From Paulinella micropora (Eukaryota > Cercozoa > Imbricatea > Euglyphida > Paulinellidae), in the NCBI GenBank assembly GCA_019918135.1, contig WBZZ01006551.1:472501-536500 (forward strand): a DNA stretch of 64,000 bases. The letters run 5' to 3'. Positions 29,943 through 40,553 of the stretch are shown piece after piece; the first letter of the stretch is position 1; each line of letters opens with the position of its first letter. A program made the translations under genes and the position numbers. Under the pieces are notes generated by a model. It was not told the DNA's origin. It saw nothing but the letters and a program-made list of their open reading frames with translations, and did no database searches.

Positions 29943-30638
29943 TTAGGACGGCTCCGGCCGTAAAGTCGACTGCGCACCGGCCTGTAGTTTGACGCTGGCT
30001 AACACTAGGCTCTGATATTTTCTAAAGCTATTCTCGTCTATCTCTCGCACTGTCCCGTCGTCGTTCTCGCGCAGCAGGCCCTGTGTCACGAGGTGGTACA
30101 GGAGCGCCTGGTTCGTGCGCATCGCGTTCTTTCTGAAAACCTCCGGGGGCATGGCGCGGTGGCTCACGATGTGCAACCGTATGCTGCTCAGCAGCCAGTG
30201 CTGGTTGCACTCGTCCTGCCAGCGCCGGCGGTACCACTGCTGCACACACCGCAGCACTACTAGTGGGCTCCTGTCGCCCCACTCGTCGAATAAGCTCTGC
30301 AAGTGCGCAAAGTCTCTGTTGTCGAATTGTCCTCTGGGCAGGAACTGGCACGCGAAGCAGAAAGATTCGTCCGCGCCCGGGTTCTGCTGGGCGTCCTCCC
30401 GCTCGGCCTCGTCCAGCCCCGGGTAAAGGCTCAGCGGGCGCATCGGCTCTGGCGGCGCGTTGGCATCTCCGGCCCCGTCGTAGTCGTTGTAATTTTGCCA
30501 CCGCGGGGGTGACGAGCTCGGTCCGTGCTTCGTGCTGCGCGGCGCGAACGGGCCCGTGTACCTGTCGTCATCATCGTCGGCCGCCCCGTCATTGCCGCGG
30601 AATTCGAAGGGCACCAGCGCAGACGCCACGTGTTCCAT
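29943..30638 (-). CDS. Unknown protein, 231 aa
   Basis: From ATG 30638 (MEHVASALVPFEFRGN). An acidic N-terminal region with DDDDDR and Pro-rich linker is followed by a helical domain: FCFACQFLPRG, FAHLQSLFDEWGDRSPLVVLRCVQQWYRRRWQ and LLYHLVTQGLLRE. This Cys-x2-Cys plus helical layout seems familiar from virus-like elements but I cannot name a family. The frame is intact. Confidence 0.55.
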   Translation of the reverse strand: MEHVASALVPFEFRGNDGAADDDDDRYTGPFAPRSTKHGPSSSPPRWQNYNDYDGAGDANAPPEPMRPLSLYPGLDEAEREDAQQNPGADESFCFACQFLPRGQFDNRDFAHLQSLFDEWGDRSPLVVLRCVQQWYRRRWQDECNQHWLLSSIRLHIVSHRAMPPEVFRKNAMRTNQALLYHLVTQGLLRENDDGTVREIDENSFRKYQSLVLASVKLQAGAQSTLRPEPS

Positions 30639-31292
30639 TCCGAGCAGGGCGGGTGGTGTGGAACGGCTTTTAAAAGTATGCCGCCCAAGAAAAAAGAAAT
30701 CTGTGTGAGCTGGTTTTTGTTTGGGGGGGGGGGGGACGCGGCCGCCCTTCTTTTTCGCAAGGGTGTTTTGCTCCTTTTTTTTACCGGTCCTCCCCTCCCT
30801 CCCTTGTTTGGCCAGCCCCCGCCCTTTTTTTTACAGGTCCGGCCCCCCCCCCTCCCTCACCCTCTCTTCTTGCCTGGAGGAGAGGGGCGGCGGTGAAGGT
30901 TGGCGGGCGGGGAAACATTTTTTTAGCTTGTTGGCAAAGCTGTTTTTCCCGCCCGCCCACGTTTCCCTAGCCCCCCCCCCAAAAAAAAATCCCAAATGCT
31001 TGCCGCCCGTTGGCCTTCGCCCAGAGTATTCGGAGCCTTAGTTTTTGCGGATGCCCCAAAAAAACAAAAAAAAACAACATCTAACTTAATTTGGCGCTAA
31101 TACTTTTTTTAAGGACCGCAGATGATGTCCGAAGGAAAGGCAGATTGGATTGAAATCTCGGAGTGTTCCAAGGTGTTTCTTCTGTCCTAAAATTTTTAAT
31201 GAACTTCCACGTCATTCGTCGGGGGTTTAGGCTGCAAGCGAGGCCGTTTATGTCGTGCACAAAAAGACACACACGAGGCTTTTGCTTCTCTC
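30639..31292. other. Intergenic, G/C tracts, no convincing gene
   Basis: G run at 30721-30733, C runs near 30847 and 30970. A 63-residue minus-strand frame at 31081-31272 and a 22-codon plus-strand frame starting near 31122 are too weak to call. Confidence 0.5.
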
Positions 31293-31705
31293 TCAGCCGG
31301 GCTCCCCTTGGCTCGCAGCCTCCTCCTTTGTGTGTCGTCTTTCATAGCCGCCCCCGTCGCGCAGAATATCGCGTAGTAGCAGCGCCAGGTCAGGCTCTAG
31401 CCGCGGCCTGGCACTGGTCACCAAGAATTTCAGGTCGTCTTCTGTCAGCCGCAGCAGGCCCGCGCGATCGCGGTATTGCAAGGTGCGCAGCACGGTAGTA
31501 AGCGGGGGCCCCCGCACGCCCTGCGCCTCTAGCTCCGTCCGCAGCGCTGGGCCTCTGCTCGCGCAGGGCCTAGTGGCGGCGCCGCAATTGGCGAACGTTG
31601 CGCTACTGCTACAGGTGGCAGGCCCTTGGGCTCCGGCCCCTCGGTCCGTGCTGCCCAGCCGGCTAACAAGCCCTTGAAGCCGGGTGAGGAATTTGCTGTC
31701 GCCAT
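31293..31705 (-). CDS. Possible small protein (two frames)
   Basis: ATG at 31705 opens MATANSSPGFKGLLAGWAA; the other frame ends with a compact helical segment (LLRLTEDDLKFLVTSARP, DLALLLRDILRD) that could be a small helical domain. The two frames overlap, so it is unclear whether this is one broken gene. No family recognised. Confidence 0.3.
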
Positions 31706-32006
31706 GGCACAGGCAATAAAAAAGATAGCTAAGCTCTTGAAAGACAAACAAGAGATGTCGTTCCCCCCCCCCTCTCCCGCTTTTCCTTCCCCCCTGAAAT
31801 ACAAGAAAAAAGCCCAAACAGAACCCCCGGCCCCACCCCCTCGCGTGATCGTTTGCTAGTTGGTTTATTTATGTTGCAATCAAGCGGCCCCCCCCCACCT
31901 CAGCTACTTGGCCACAGTTCCCCGCCATTCCCCCCCCCTCCACTCTCCAAATCTTCACGTTGTTTTTTTTTACTGAGAACCAAAACTGAGTTGCGTATTG
32001 AAAGGT
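31706..32006. other. Intergenic stretch
   Basis: C runs at 31766-31773 and 31891-31897; no gene visible. It is the 3' side of the BRO-like gene and the 5' side of the small gene to its left. Confidence 0.5.
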
Positions 32007-33613
32007 TTACACCAGGTACTTCACTGGCAGGCCCCTGGCCAAGAAGAAGGCCTCGGCCTGCGCGTCGCCATTTCGTGCTTGTCTCAACATTTCTGTACGC
32101 AAGGAATGTTCCTGACTGTCTTTGGTCACCAGCCCGCGCGGCTCATCGAGCGAATACAGAAACACATCGTGTCCCAGAACTTCTTCGCCCAGCGTAGTCT
32201 CGAGCTCCAGGTCTCTAGCCAAGTCCGTGTCATCTTCGTTGCCAGCCACTTGCGCAAAGAATTTGTTCTTGGCCACGAGGTACAGGAAAAAATGAGCGAG
32301 AGGCAGATCCGTGGAATTTTGGGTTCGACGTGGGAGTCTCCTGCACACTATCCGCACGATCTCGCTGTACGTTTGAGTGCCATTGACATTCTTGAAACGA
32401 GCTAAGGCACCAGGCGCGGGGCGCAAGATTTCCGCGACCGCCTGACGCAGCGCTTCGATTGCTGCGTCATTGGCTTGCTGCCAGACTTCAGGCTCGATAT
32501 CTTCTTCTGGTTCCTCTGTGTTCAGGTACTGGTCGCGTACGTTCTTGGTATAGGATGTGATAGCACGAGCTAGCCGTTCAACGAAAACTCTAGCTTGTTC
32601 AGTCATCAGCCGAGACCAACGCGGGTCTCCCTTGCAGGTCGAGCCAGGCGGGTAGTCGTTGCTATCGCTCTCGCTAGCATCCTCCGCCGAGAACACTGGC
32701 ACCGCGCCCAACAACAGCTTGCGGCGCTTGGCAGCCTTCTCTTCCTGCAAACTAGTGATGAGTTGCTGCTGCTTCAAGGCCACGTCCGCCAGCGCCAGCC
32801 GAGCAGACTGCTCCCCTAGCCGAGCAGTCTGCTCCTCGAGCCGAGCTGTCTGCTCCTCGAGCCGAGCTGTCTGCTGCTCGATGATCCTCGAGTTGGCCTC
32901 GAGCAGTTTATCTTTCATCTCCACCATCGTGCCCAGCTGCGCGACCATGGTCTTCAGGGCTACCGTGTTCGAGTCGCCAAAGCCAGCCAAACCGGTGCGC
33001 ATGACGTCGCGGATGTCTGGTGGCAGCTCTTGCCTTCTGATTGGAAATGCCCTTTCAAGCCCCTCGTCGCCCGCCGCCGCCGCTCGAGTTGCGATCCGGG
33101 CCATTTCTTCGCGCAGCTTCTTGCATCTCGGGTGCTCGAGGTGACTCAAAATTGTCAGCAGGCCCTTGAAGGTCGTGCAAGGCGAGGCCCGGTGCTCGCC
33201 TTCCTTGACCTCCCGTGCCGGTGCCACCTCGCGCCCGTCGGCCCGTGCAGTTCGGAATGGAAACGCGAAAAACTTCACGGGAAAATCAGGCGTGTTCCCT
33301 GGTGGCACCCTGGACCACTTTTTTCCTGGGTCGTACTTGGTCTCCCACACTTTGGTGCCACCTGGTACCACTTTTTTCTTGCAGTACCCTGGTCGCACTC
33401 GGTGAACTTTGCGATCCCGTCAAAAATAGAAAACAGGCCATTTGGAGCTTGCCGAATGCTGGCAAAGTCGTCCGGGCTGATCTTCATGAGCCATTCGCTT
33501 TCATCTAGAACATTTCTTGGATTGCCACTGTCAGTTGCAGCAATAGACCCCACCGCGATGGCCGTTGTCATGGGATCAACGGGAACTACTTCTTGTGTCG
33601 CTTGCTTGTCCAT
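32007..33613 (-). CDS. BRO-N/KilA-like domain protein with coiled coil (not in one frame)
   Basis: First ATG at 33613 (MDKQATQEVVPVDP). The early region has the pattern of a BRO-N/KilA-type DNA-binding domain: FSIFDGIAKFTEC, a Trp-containing helix, a FPVKFFAFPF strand, TTFKGLLTILSHLEHPRCKKLREEMARIA and a following charged helix. The middle is a coiled coil with EEQTARL heptads (about 40 residues). A C-terminal alpha-helical domain follows (TQTYSEIVRIVCRRLPRR, LPLAHFFLYLVAKNK). BRO proteins occur in many large DNA viruses and elements and bind DNA. Two overlapping frames cover the N-terminal part, so this copy appears broken. Confidence 0.45.
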
Positions 33614-34170
33614 CTGATGATCTCTGCTCGCTTTGTTTTTTTGTGCCACTCCTTTTTATGAGTTGGTCTGGTTTTTTCTGTAGGTGATTATTTTTTTTCG
33701 ACCCCTCTATGCGCATTCCCCTCCCCCCTTACAACTTTCCCCCCCCCCTCCCCCCCGGCCCTCGCGCAGACTCTTGCAGCTCCTTGCCTGCCAGTTGGCC
33801 CCCCCCCCCTTCATATATCCCCTGCAAACATGGGGGGGGGGGGGAGGGGCCATGAACAAAATTCCCAAAAAGAAAATTGCTGCCAACCCGAGCTAGGCGG
33901 GGGGAGGCGCGGCCAAAAAAAAGGGGAGGGGGGGGAGGGGAAAGGCAGCCAAATTCCGACGGGGAAAACTGCCGGGCGGGGGGGGGGGGGGGGAAAGGAC
34001 CCTCCCACTTCCTTTCTTTTCTGTCTGGTTGGTTTTTGGTAAGCTTTCTGGGGGGGGGGGGGGGCCAGCCCGGCCGTCGCGCCTTTTTTTGTGAGGAAAA
34101 AGGAGCACGCCAAGAAAAAAAAACCAACCGAACGCCTTCAGCGGGGGAGGACCGAAGTGCGGCGGCGGCG
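33614..34170. repeat. Low-complexity G/C tracts upstream of recombinase block copy A
   Basis: Long C runs (33740-33770, 33801-33808), G runs (33832-33843, 33978-33991, 34050-34062) and A-rich patches. An open frame at 34091 onward leads into copy A without an ATG. No independent gene seen. Confidence 0.6.
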
Positions 34171-34187
34171 AAATTTGACAGAGCAGG

Positions 34188-34219
34188 GCGGGGCTCCTCT
34201 GCTGGCAGAGGAGCCCCGC
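34188..34219. promoter_or_regulatory. 15-bp-stem hairpin at the start of the recombinase block
   Basis: GCGGGGCTCCTCTGC and GCAGAGGAGCCCCGC flank a TG loop. The same hairpin is at 50557-50588 in copy C; copy B has lost it. It lies 17 bp inside the block boundary, so it could be a recombinase site or an element end. Confidence 0.7.
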
Positions 34220-34477
34220 TCTAGCTCTACAGCAGTCGGCCGCCGGCGGTTCAGGTTCTTATTTTCGACAACGCCGGCGCGCGCCGCGGCGGTCGAACCG
34301 CTCCTACCGCCGGCGCGCGCCGCGGCGGTCGAACCGCTCCTACCGCCGGCGCCAGCTGACGGAGCAGAAGCGGACTATGGGGAGGTCGGCGAGTTGGACC
34401 TAGCGGCCTGGCGCACTGCAGAACTTTTAGCCCATGGGGTCGCGTCTTTCGAGACAAACATCAGGTCGGTGGTGTCG

Positions 34478-35380
34478 ATGTACGTGGAGTGGCTGTGCGC
34501 GGCGCGGGGCCTGAAAACAGACGACGCGATGCTGGCGTCTCAGCTAAGCCTGTGTTTTGTGGTCGGCCGTTGGAATTGGAGCGAACTGAGGTTGTGCCTG
34601 TGCGAGGTGTTGGCGCAAGACACGGACGAGCCGCTGGTGCCCGTGGAGTGGACCCAAATTCCGAGCAATGTCCAGTGGGAGCACGACGCGCGGCCGCGCA
34701 GGGCGCTGGTCTCGCGGCTGGCCGAGTTCGTGGAGGCGGAGCTGGCGTGGGACAGCGGCCGCGTGAGTAAGCAGGGCTGCGCGAGGGCGTTCGTGGAGCT
34801 GCTGCTGCGCTGGCACGTGCAGAACGAGGTGGTGAGACGCCACGGCCCCGAGCACGGGACGCACTCGCACCACCGTTTGTTCGCTGCGGCATTTGCCAGC
34901 CTGGCAAACGCCGTAGCGGACGTCGCGCCCGAGGCGTGGGGCCCGGTGCTGAGCGCGGAGCTGCCTGACATCTTTGTGCCGCGCGAACACTGCTACGCGG
35001 CGCCCCGCACTGAAGTGTCGTCATTGGCAGCCGCCATTGACGAGGCGAAGCACGCGCGGACGCTGCGGCTGGACCCGCTGGTGCCGGTGCACTTGTTTTT
35101 TTACCTGGCGTGGCCCGCGCTGCTGGACCACCATTTGGGCGCAACGCGGGCGCTGCAGCAGAGGACCGCGATGCGGCCCGCGGCGGACCAAGAATTGCTG
35201 ACGAGGATCTTCCTGCACCGCGTGCTGGCGGCGCTGCGCGGCGGGCGGTCGTTGCAGGTGTTCGCGGCCATCGACGCCGCCCTCAAGGAGTGGCAGCAGA
35301 TCTGGGGCCAGCGGCCCGCCGCGCCTGTTGCCACGGGCGCGGCGGGCAGACTGTCTGCGAGGAACGAACAGAAAAAGTGA
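34478..35380 (+). CDS. Helical protein of unknown function, copy A
   Basis: 300 residues from the first in-frame ATG (34478, MYVEWLCAARGLKTDD); the frame is open further upstream to 34171 but without an ATG, so the true start may be spliced or non-standard. All-helical, Leu/Ala/Arg-rich composition with His-rich RRHGPEHGTHSHHR. It precedes the recombinase gene by 414 bp on the same strand in all three copies, suggesting a partner role. No family recognised. Confidence 0.6.
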   Translation: MYVEWLCAARGLKTDDAMLASQLSLCFVVGRWNWSELRLCLCEVLAQDTDEPLVPVEWTQIPSNVQWEHDARPRRALVSRLAEFVEAELAWDSGRVSKQGCARAFVELLLRWHVQNEVVRRHGPEHGTHSHHRLFAAAFASLANAVADVAPEAWGPVLSAELPDIFVPREHCYAAPRTEVSSLAAAIDEAKHARTLRLDPLVPVHLFFYLAWPALLDHHLGATRALQQRTAMRPAADQELLTRIFLHRVLAALRGGRSLQVFAAIDAALKEWQQIWGQRPAAPVATGAAGRLSARNEQKK

Positions 35381-35439
35381 GAGAGGCCAAAGAAGAAAAG
35401 GGTGACGGGCGAGATGGGGAGGGGGTAAAGGGCATTTCG

Positions 35440-35482
<43 letters not shown>

Positions 35483-35794
35483 GTGAGAAGGACAAACAAC
35501 CAAACAACAAAAAGCTCTAGCTGTAGATTTCTTCTGCGATTTTTGACCAGTTTATTTTTTTTGGGGAGTGGGGAGGGGAAAGGGCGGGTGCTGGTGCACC
35601 AAGAAAGGGATTAGGGAGGAGGGGGGGGGGAGGGGCGCGGAGGAGGATGGAACTCTTTGCACTTCGTTGGCACACAAGACAGGACCCGACATTAAAAAGG
35701 CAAGAGAAACTTTCGGCCCTAAAAAAAGGAATTTTTTTGAAAAGAGAGCGAGCATATTAAGAGAGAAAACAGCGCGCAGCGCAGCCAAAAAAAA
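35381..35794. other. Spacer between helical-protein gene and recombinase
   Basis: (GA)n tract at about 35446-35480, T run and G-rich patch (35570-35645). The same spacer is present at 49068-49483 and 51714-52127, with a longer GA tract in copy B. Probably the promoter of the recombinase gene. Confidence 0.6.
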
Positions 35795-38235
35795 ATGGCG
35801 GAGGAAGAAGACGGCGAAGAGTTGCTGGCGGGCGCGGAGCCGGGGCTCGGGAAGTCTTTGGCGGGGCTGATCTCCGCGATCGACCTGCGCGGCGACGAGT
35901 CGGACGAGTCGGACGAGTCGGGTGACGACGCCCACGGGCTAGAGGACGCAGACAGCGAGCTGCAGGCACAGCTGAGCAGATTCAAGGAGTTCTTGGAGCT
36001 CAAGTGGAACCCCGAACGCACGGGGGCGATCCCGAGCAGGAGCACAATAGCAAACCACGTCCGGCACGTGCGCAGGTTCGCGGAGTTTGCGCGCGAGCAC
36101 GGAAACGTTGACAGGCTGGTGGACGCGCTGGGCAAGCCCGCGCTGCTGTCGGAGTTCGCTGCGTGGCAGCCCCGCGAGGGCAAAAAGATCATGTCGAGCA
36201 CGGTCGGTTCGTACCTGGGCAGCCTGGCGCAGCTGTCAGACTTCCTGCGACCGGCGCGGGGCGTACCGGCGTGGCAGCACACGTCGAGGTGGCTGGCGAA
36301 CCTGTCGCGGCAAGCGCAGCAGTACGCGCGGATCGAACGAGTGTACGGGGTCGGGCGGGAGGAGTCGGACTGGACGATGTGGGACCTGCAGCCCTCCGCG
36401 TGGCGGCGCTGGCCGAGTACTTTGCGCACTACGACGAGGACGTGAAAATGATTGTGACGACGCGCGCCAATTACGCTCGCGTGAGGGATGGCTGGCTGCG
36501 CGCGTTCCGGGCGGCGCTGCTGTGCCTGTTGCTGACGCCGCCCGTGCCGCGGCCGGGCATCCTGGTGAATTTGCACCTGAACAGCTCGCTGCTGCGCGAG
36601 GAAAAGGAGCCGCGGCGCTGGGTGATCAATCTGCAGGACGCGACGTCGCTGAGCGTGCAGAAGAACAAGACCCGCGCGATGTACGGCGGGCAGCTGCTGC
36701 CGCTCGGCAGGCAGCCCTGGCCGACCGACCAGTTGCCCAACGCGGGTCCGGCGGGCTTCGTGCGCCACGGCGACTGGAGTTCGGCGCTGGACTTTGTGCT
36801 GCTGGACCTGCGGGAGCGCGTGGTGCCCGCCGTGGTCGGCGGCACGGAGCACAGGCCGCTGTTCCCGCACAAGGCGAGCTACAAGCGGCATGACGCGTGG
36901 AGGAACAGCAGGAACAACTCGTCGCTGGCCGAGAGAGCAAGGTCCGACTTTGTGCGCGACGCGTACTTGCACTTGGGGGCGGTGGTGCGCATAAACGAAC
37001 GGAAGTGGGCCCGCTGTGAAGAGAAGGGCTGGGCTAACCTGCTGACGTTCAAGAGCAGCCGCAAGCCGGCCGAGACCATGGTGCGCGAGCTGGAGCAATT
37101 CGAGGTCTTTACCGCGCTGGGCGGCGGCCCGCCGCCGTGGGGAGCGTCGGGCTCGGGCGGCGCGCACCTGACAGTGTTGGCCGGGGCCGGGCAGCACAGC
37201 CTGGATACCGTCAACTCCGAGTACCTGCTGCCGGGCCACCGCCGCAGAAAGGTGGCGGAGCAGGCGCAGTGGATTGAGGGCATGCTGAATCCGCGGAACT
37301 GGCACGCACGCCTCGACGAGCACGGCGCCGTCCAGGTCTTTGTGTCGCCCAAGGCCGGCGAGTTTACCAGCCGCTTCTCGGAGGAGGGGCCGCGCCTGGA
37401 GCCCCTGTCGCCGGAAGAAGAGAAGCTGCGGCAGCAAAGGAGGTGGAGGGTGCGGAACATGCGCGGCCCGGACTTTATTGAAGCTGCGCCGACGTTCAAC
37501 ACGGCCGAGGAGGCGCAGCGGCTGGCGCCGGAGCTAGGCCTCGGGCTGGTGGGTTTCCAGCACGTGGCGCATGCCTCGCTTGGCGAAGTCAATACGTTCT
37601 GGCAAAAGCACGTGCCTGAAAGATCTCGGCACCGCTGGGAAAAATACAGGCACCCGCTGTCAGAAGCAGAGTGCAAAAGAAAGTACAACAATAATTGGAA
37701 GGAGGTGGTACGCTTGGGGGTTCTTTCGGCTGTACATGTTTATATCAGATATTTGCCGCCGGACAAAGGACCGCGAGAGGGTGCAAAGTACATTTGTCGT
37801 TTTCGTGTCAGGGACAAGATCTATGGCTGGCCCGACCGCTGGCTTACTGTCGCAGAGATTTTGAAAGAGTACGGTGACAAAAGGAATGACAGAGAGAAGA
37901 ACCCGAAGCTGCTGATGCTGATGCAGGCCTTCCTGGACCAGCTGCGTGTCAAGGCCGTGCAAAAAATCAACAACTGCGTTCTGGTGCAGTGGCATGCACC
38001 TGCGCCAGAGCGAACCGAACCGGTGGTGGACAGTAAGCATTACCCGCTGCCAGCCGGGGCCGCCGAAGGTGTATCGGCAGTTACGCGCAACCCCGCCGCG
38101 TGCCCCGACTACTGGGGCCCGTGGTTTGATCGCAACTGGTGCTTTTTCCGCCGTGGCGCTCGCACACCGGATCAGTTCTTAGTGGACGAAAACAACGCTG
38201 GGGGTGACAGGGGGGGGGGGGGTGCGCGGGGATAG
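35795..38235 (+). CDS. Tyrosine recombinase-like protein, copy A (two frames)
   Basis: ATG at 35795 (MAEEEDGEELLAG). The N-terminal region has an acidic start, then a SAM-like core-binding domain (SRSTIANHVRHVRRFAEFA ... SSTVGSYLGSLAQLSDFL). The following region has an Arg box-like LTPPVPRPGILVNLHL, a Lys beta-hairpin (SVQKNKTRAMYGGQLLPLG) and helices that could hold the remaining catalytic residues; a clear HxxR/H-Y tail was not found. The PP-x-R words recall integrases of Mimivirus-type and trypanosomatid elements. A long C-terminal extension (about 400 aa) is unrecognised. Coding spans two overlapping frames in every copy. In this copy the last codons are replaced at the arm junction. Confidence 0.45.
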
Positions 38236-38289
38236 AAGAAAAGCAGGCGCGCCGTGTTGTGTGCGATGGGGAAGGTACGGCTCGCGTTG

Positions 38290-39253
38290 TTAGCCTTCAC
38301 TGGCCCACGCGTTTTCTGCTTCCAGTCTTCTTTTAAATTCTGGATCATTGGAGATGTCGTCTTCGATGTCAAAGGTCTCTCGGATCTGCGCGGGCGTCTT
38401 GCCCTTGAGCATGCTCGCGATCTTTGTACATGCGAGCAGCAGCAGTGGTTCGATTTCCATGTAGTTCGCGGCCTGACAGCACACACGCCCCAAAAAAAGA
38501 GAGAATAAAAAAAACAAGCGCGACAGATGCGCCCTTTTCTGTCTTGTCCACCCTCTCCCTTCCCTCCACTCCCCACACTCTCTGCCTTTTTGGCTCGGGA
38601 TGGACTGCAAAAACAAAACAAACCACAAAAAAAGAAAGAAAAAAAAAGAAACACGCAGGAGAGAGAGAAGGAAGGACCAGAGTTAGCTTGAATAGCATCG
38701 GCTGCTCTACATTGATGAACTTAGCGTACTCTGGACCCACTAGTTCGACCATGTTGACGCTCTTGATCGGCTTTTCAATTTCCTTCATTTTTTTCTCGCT
38801 GTAGAGCTTCATGAAGTCGACTACTTTCTTCAGGGTCTCCATATCCTCAAGATACAGCGCTATACGATAAGATCTTTTGCCATCTTCGTCGGTTTCGAAG
38901 TCCTCGTCGTCTCCATTTACCATACTATTGACAAATCCAGATATTTTGGCCTTCGCTAAGGACACACTTACCGTCGTTTCGGCTTCCTCCTTTCCTCCTG
39001 CCGACGTTCTGGCTTCCTCCTTTCCTGCTGCCGGCGTTCTGGCTTTCTTCTTTCCTGCTGCCGGCTTTCCTGCTTCCTCCTTTCCTGCTGCAGGCGTCTT
39101 GGCTTCCTTCTTTCCTGATGCCGTCTTTCCGGCTTGCGTCTCCTCTTCTGTTATCAACTCTCTTTTCGTAATGCTGAATATCACTGTATGTTCTGTGTCA
39201 TCGTCATTTTCGTCTAGGCTGGTAGCTTCTTGCTTCTTCTCTTGCTTGGACAT
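38290..39253 (-). CDS. SKP1 homologue, two exons (left-arm copy)
   Basis: Exons 39253-38678 and 38472-38290, joined across a 205-nt GT-AG intron (donor GTCCTTCC, acceptor GTGCTGTCAG). The C-terminal half is clearly SKP1: FINVEQPMLFKLTL joined to AANYMEIEPLLLLACTKIA, SMLKGKTPAQIRETFDIEDD and ENAWA, the helices that bind F-box proteins. The N-terminal BTB part is diverged (VSVSLAKAKISGF, LEDMETLKKVVDFM) and preceded by a Lys/Ala/Gly/Glu linker (GKEEAGKPAAGKKKAR repeats) not found in normal SKP1. SKP1 links F-box proteins to cullin-1 in ubiquitin ligases. A host gene captured with its intron is the simplest explanation. The copy looks intact. Confidence 0.9.
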
Positions 39254-39914
39254 TTTTTTTTGCGCCCCAAAAGACCCCCTCCCCTCCCCGAGAGAGAAAA
39301 GCGGAAAAACGACTTCTGCTACTAAAGTTGTGAAACTTAGTTTTGAAAAAAGGTTCTCAAAAAAAAGCGTGCAGAAGATGTTTGCAAGAAGGAGTTAAAA
39401 AGAAAAGGGGGGGGGGGGGCTGCGGAGGGTCGGAAGAGGGAGAGGGGAGGGAGGGGGGAAAGCGAAATTTCTCCCAAGGGGGAGAAAGGTGTAAGGGCAA
39501 GGTAGGGAGCGCCAACCTGGACCCACCTTCCTCCCCCTCCCTAACCCTCTTTCTTCCGCTCTTCCACTTTCCCCCCTCCCTCCCTCCCGCGCCTCCCGCA
39601 GCTGTCCCCTCCCCTTCCTCACCACACACACACACAAAAAAGAAAGACGGCCCCCCCCCCCGCCCCTCATTTCCAAATTTCATTTCCAATTCCCCTTTTT
39701 TCTTTTCGTCCTTGTCCTGTTTGTTTTTTTCTTGTTGGCAGCCCCGGCCCCCCCCCCTCCCCGCCTTGTTCCCCCCCCCCCCCCCCCGATTCCCGTTGGC
39801 GCAACCCCTCCCTCTTTCCCTTTCCCCCCCCCCCCCCCCCCCGAAGAAGACCCCTGCGTAAACATGAATTTTTTCTAAGAAAAGAAAGGGGAGAGCTGCC
39901 TTGTGCGAAGAAGA
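39254..39914. other. Shared upstream region of SKP1 and the 212-aa gene
   Basis: Divergent promoter region with G/C tracts (39408-39418, 39651-39661, 39770-39787, 39826-39842). Also present, with small run-length differences, at 61283-61947. No gene seen. Confidence 0.6.
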
Positions 39915-40553
39915 ATGGCCGGCCCGTTCGAAGACCGTGAAGATAGCTGGCTGGGCCAGAATGCCAAGAAATTTAAGAAACTCTTTTCCCAATCTTGGCA
40001 AAGGGCTTCGGTATGTCTACAGGCACAAAACAGGTCGGACGTTCCCTTAGATGGACAGAGTGATGAGGATCTGGGCAAGACGGTACGTCTCTATCTGGGC
40101 AAGCACGGACAGGGCAGCCTTGGCGTCTTTCTTACGGGTGTGTACGCGGCAGAGCAGGTGGCTGAATCAAAAGCGGCCGCAGGTGCAGCGCCTTTTGCTA
40201 ATGGCGAAGGAAAACACAACAAAGGCCCCACTGCTGGTCAGACGAGTTCAGCAAGACAAAAGGCTACAGAAACCAAGAGATACACAGTTAATAAGTTCCT
40301 TGCTGATGCGATCAGCAACTATCACGGTGATGTCAATGAAGACGACATCGATTATGAGGTACTAACAAATTTTGTAGAATCCCATGGCCCCAACGGTCTG
40401 GTGTTGACACAGCAAGAAAAGTCGGACTACCCAGACGACGCTGATCGCAAGATTGAGTGGAATAATACATTAATCAACGAATTAGTAGTGAAAGTTGATT
40501 CTCTTTCAAGTCCATTCAGCGTTTGGGAAAAAAAGACTAAATACGCTATTTAA
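39915..40553 (+). CDS. Unknown 212-aa protein (left-arm copy)
   Basis: From ATG 39915 (MAGPFEDREDSWLGQNAKKFKK). Helical first part, then RYTVNKFLADAISNYHGDVNEDDIDYEVLTNFVESHGPN, which resembles a winged-helix or small helical domain, and an acidic end. It is divergent from SKP1, sharing its promoter region. No family recognised. Confidence 0.55.
   Translation: MAGPFEDREDSWLGQNAKKFKKLFSQSWQRASVCLQAQNRSDVPLDGQSDEDLGKTVRLYLGKHGQGSLGVFLTGVYAAEQVAESKAAAGAAPFANGEGKHNKGPTAGQTSSARQKATETKRYTVNKFLADAISNYHGDVNEDDIDYEVLTNFVESHGPNGLVLTQQEKSDYPDDADRKIEWNNTLINELVVKVDSLSSPFSVWEKKTKYAI

Larger units (their letters stand above)
34171..38209 (+). repeat. Recombinase block, copy A (4.04 kb)
   Basis: Direct copy of 50540-54542. 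It begins AAATTTGACAGAGCAGGGCGG and contains a 15-bp-stem hairpin at 34188-34219, a helical-protein gene and the recombinase gene. It differs from copy C by a 36-bp tandem duplication (34273-34344, in frame, PARAAAVEPLLP twice) and a few base changes. At 38209/38210 it is joined to the outer end of the inverted arm, cutting off the last codons of its recombinase gene. Confidence 0.95.

Noticed and set aside
35719-37437. 572-residue antisense frame across the recombinase (also 47425-49143 and 52052-53770)
   Set aside because: High GC3 keeps the complementary frame open; the product has no motif and the sense strand shows the recombinase-like domains.
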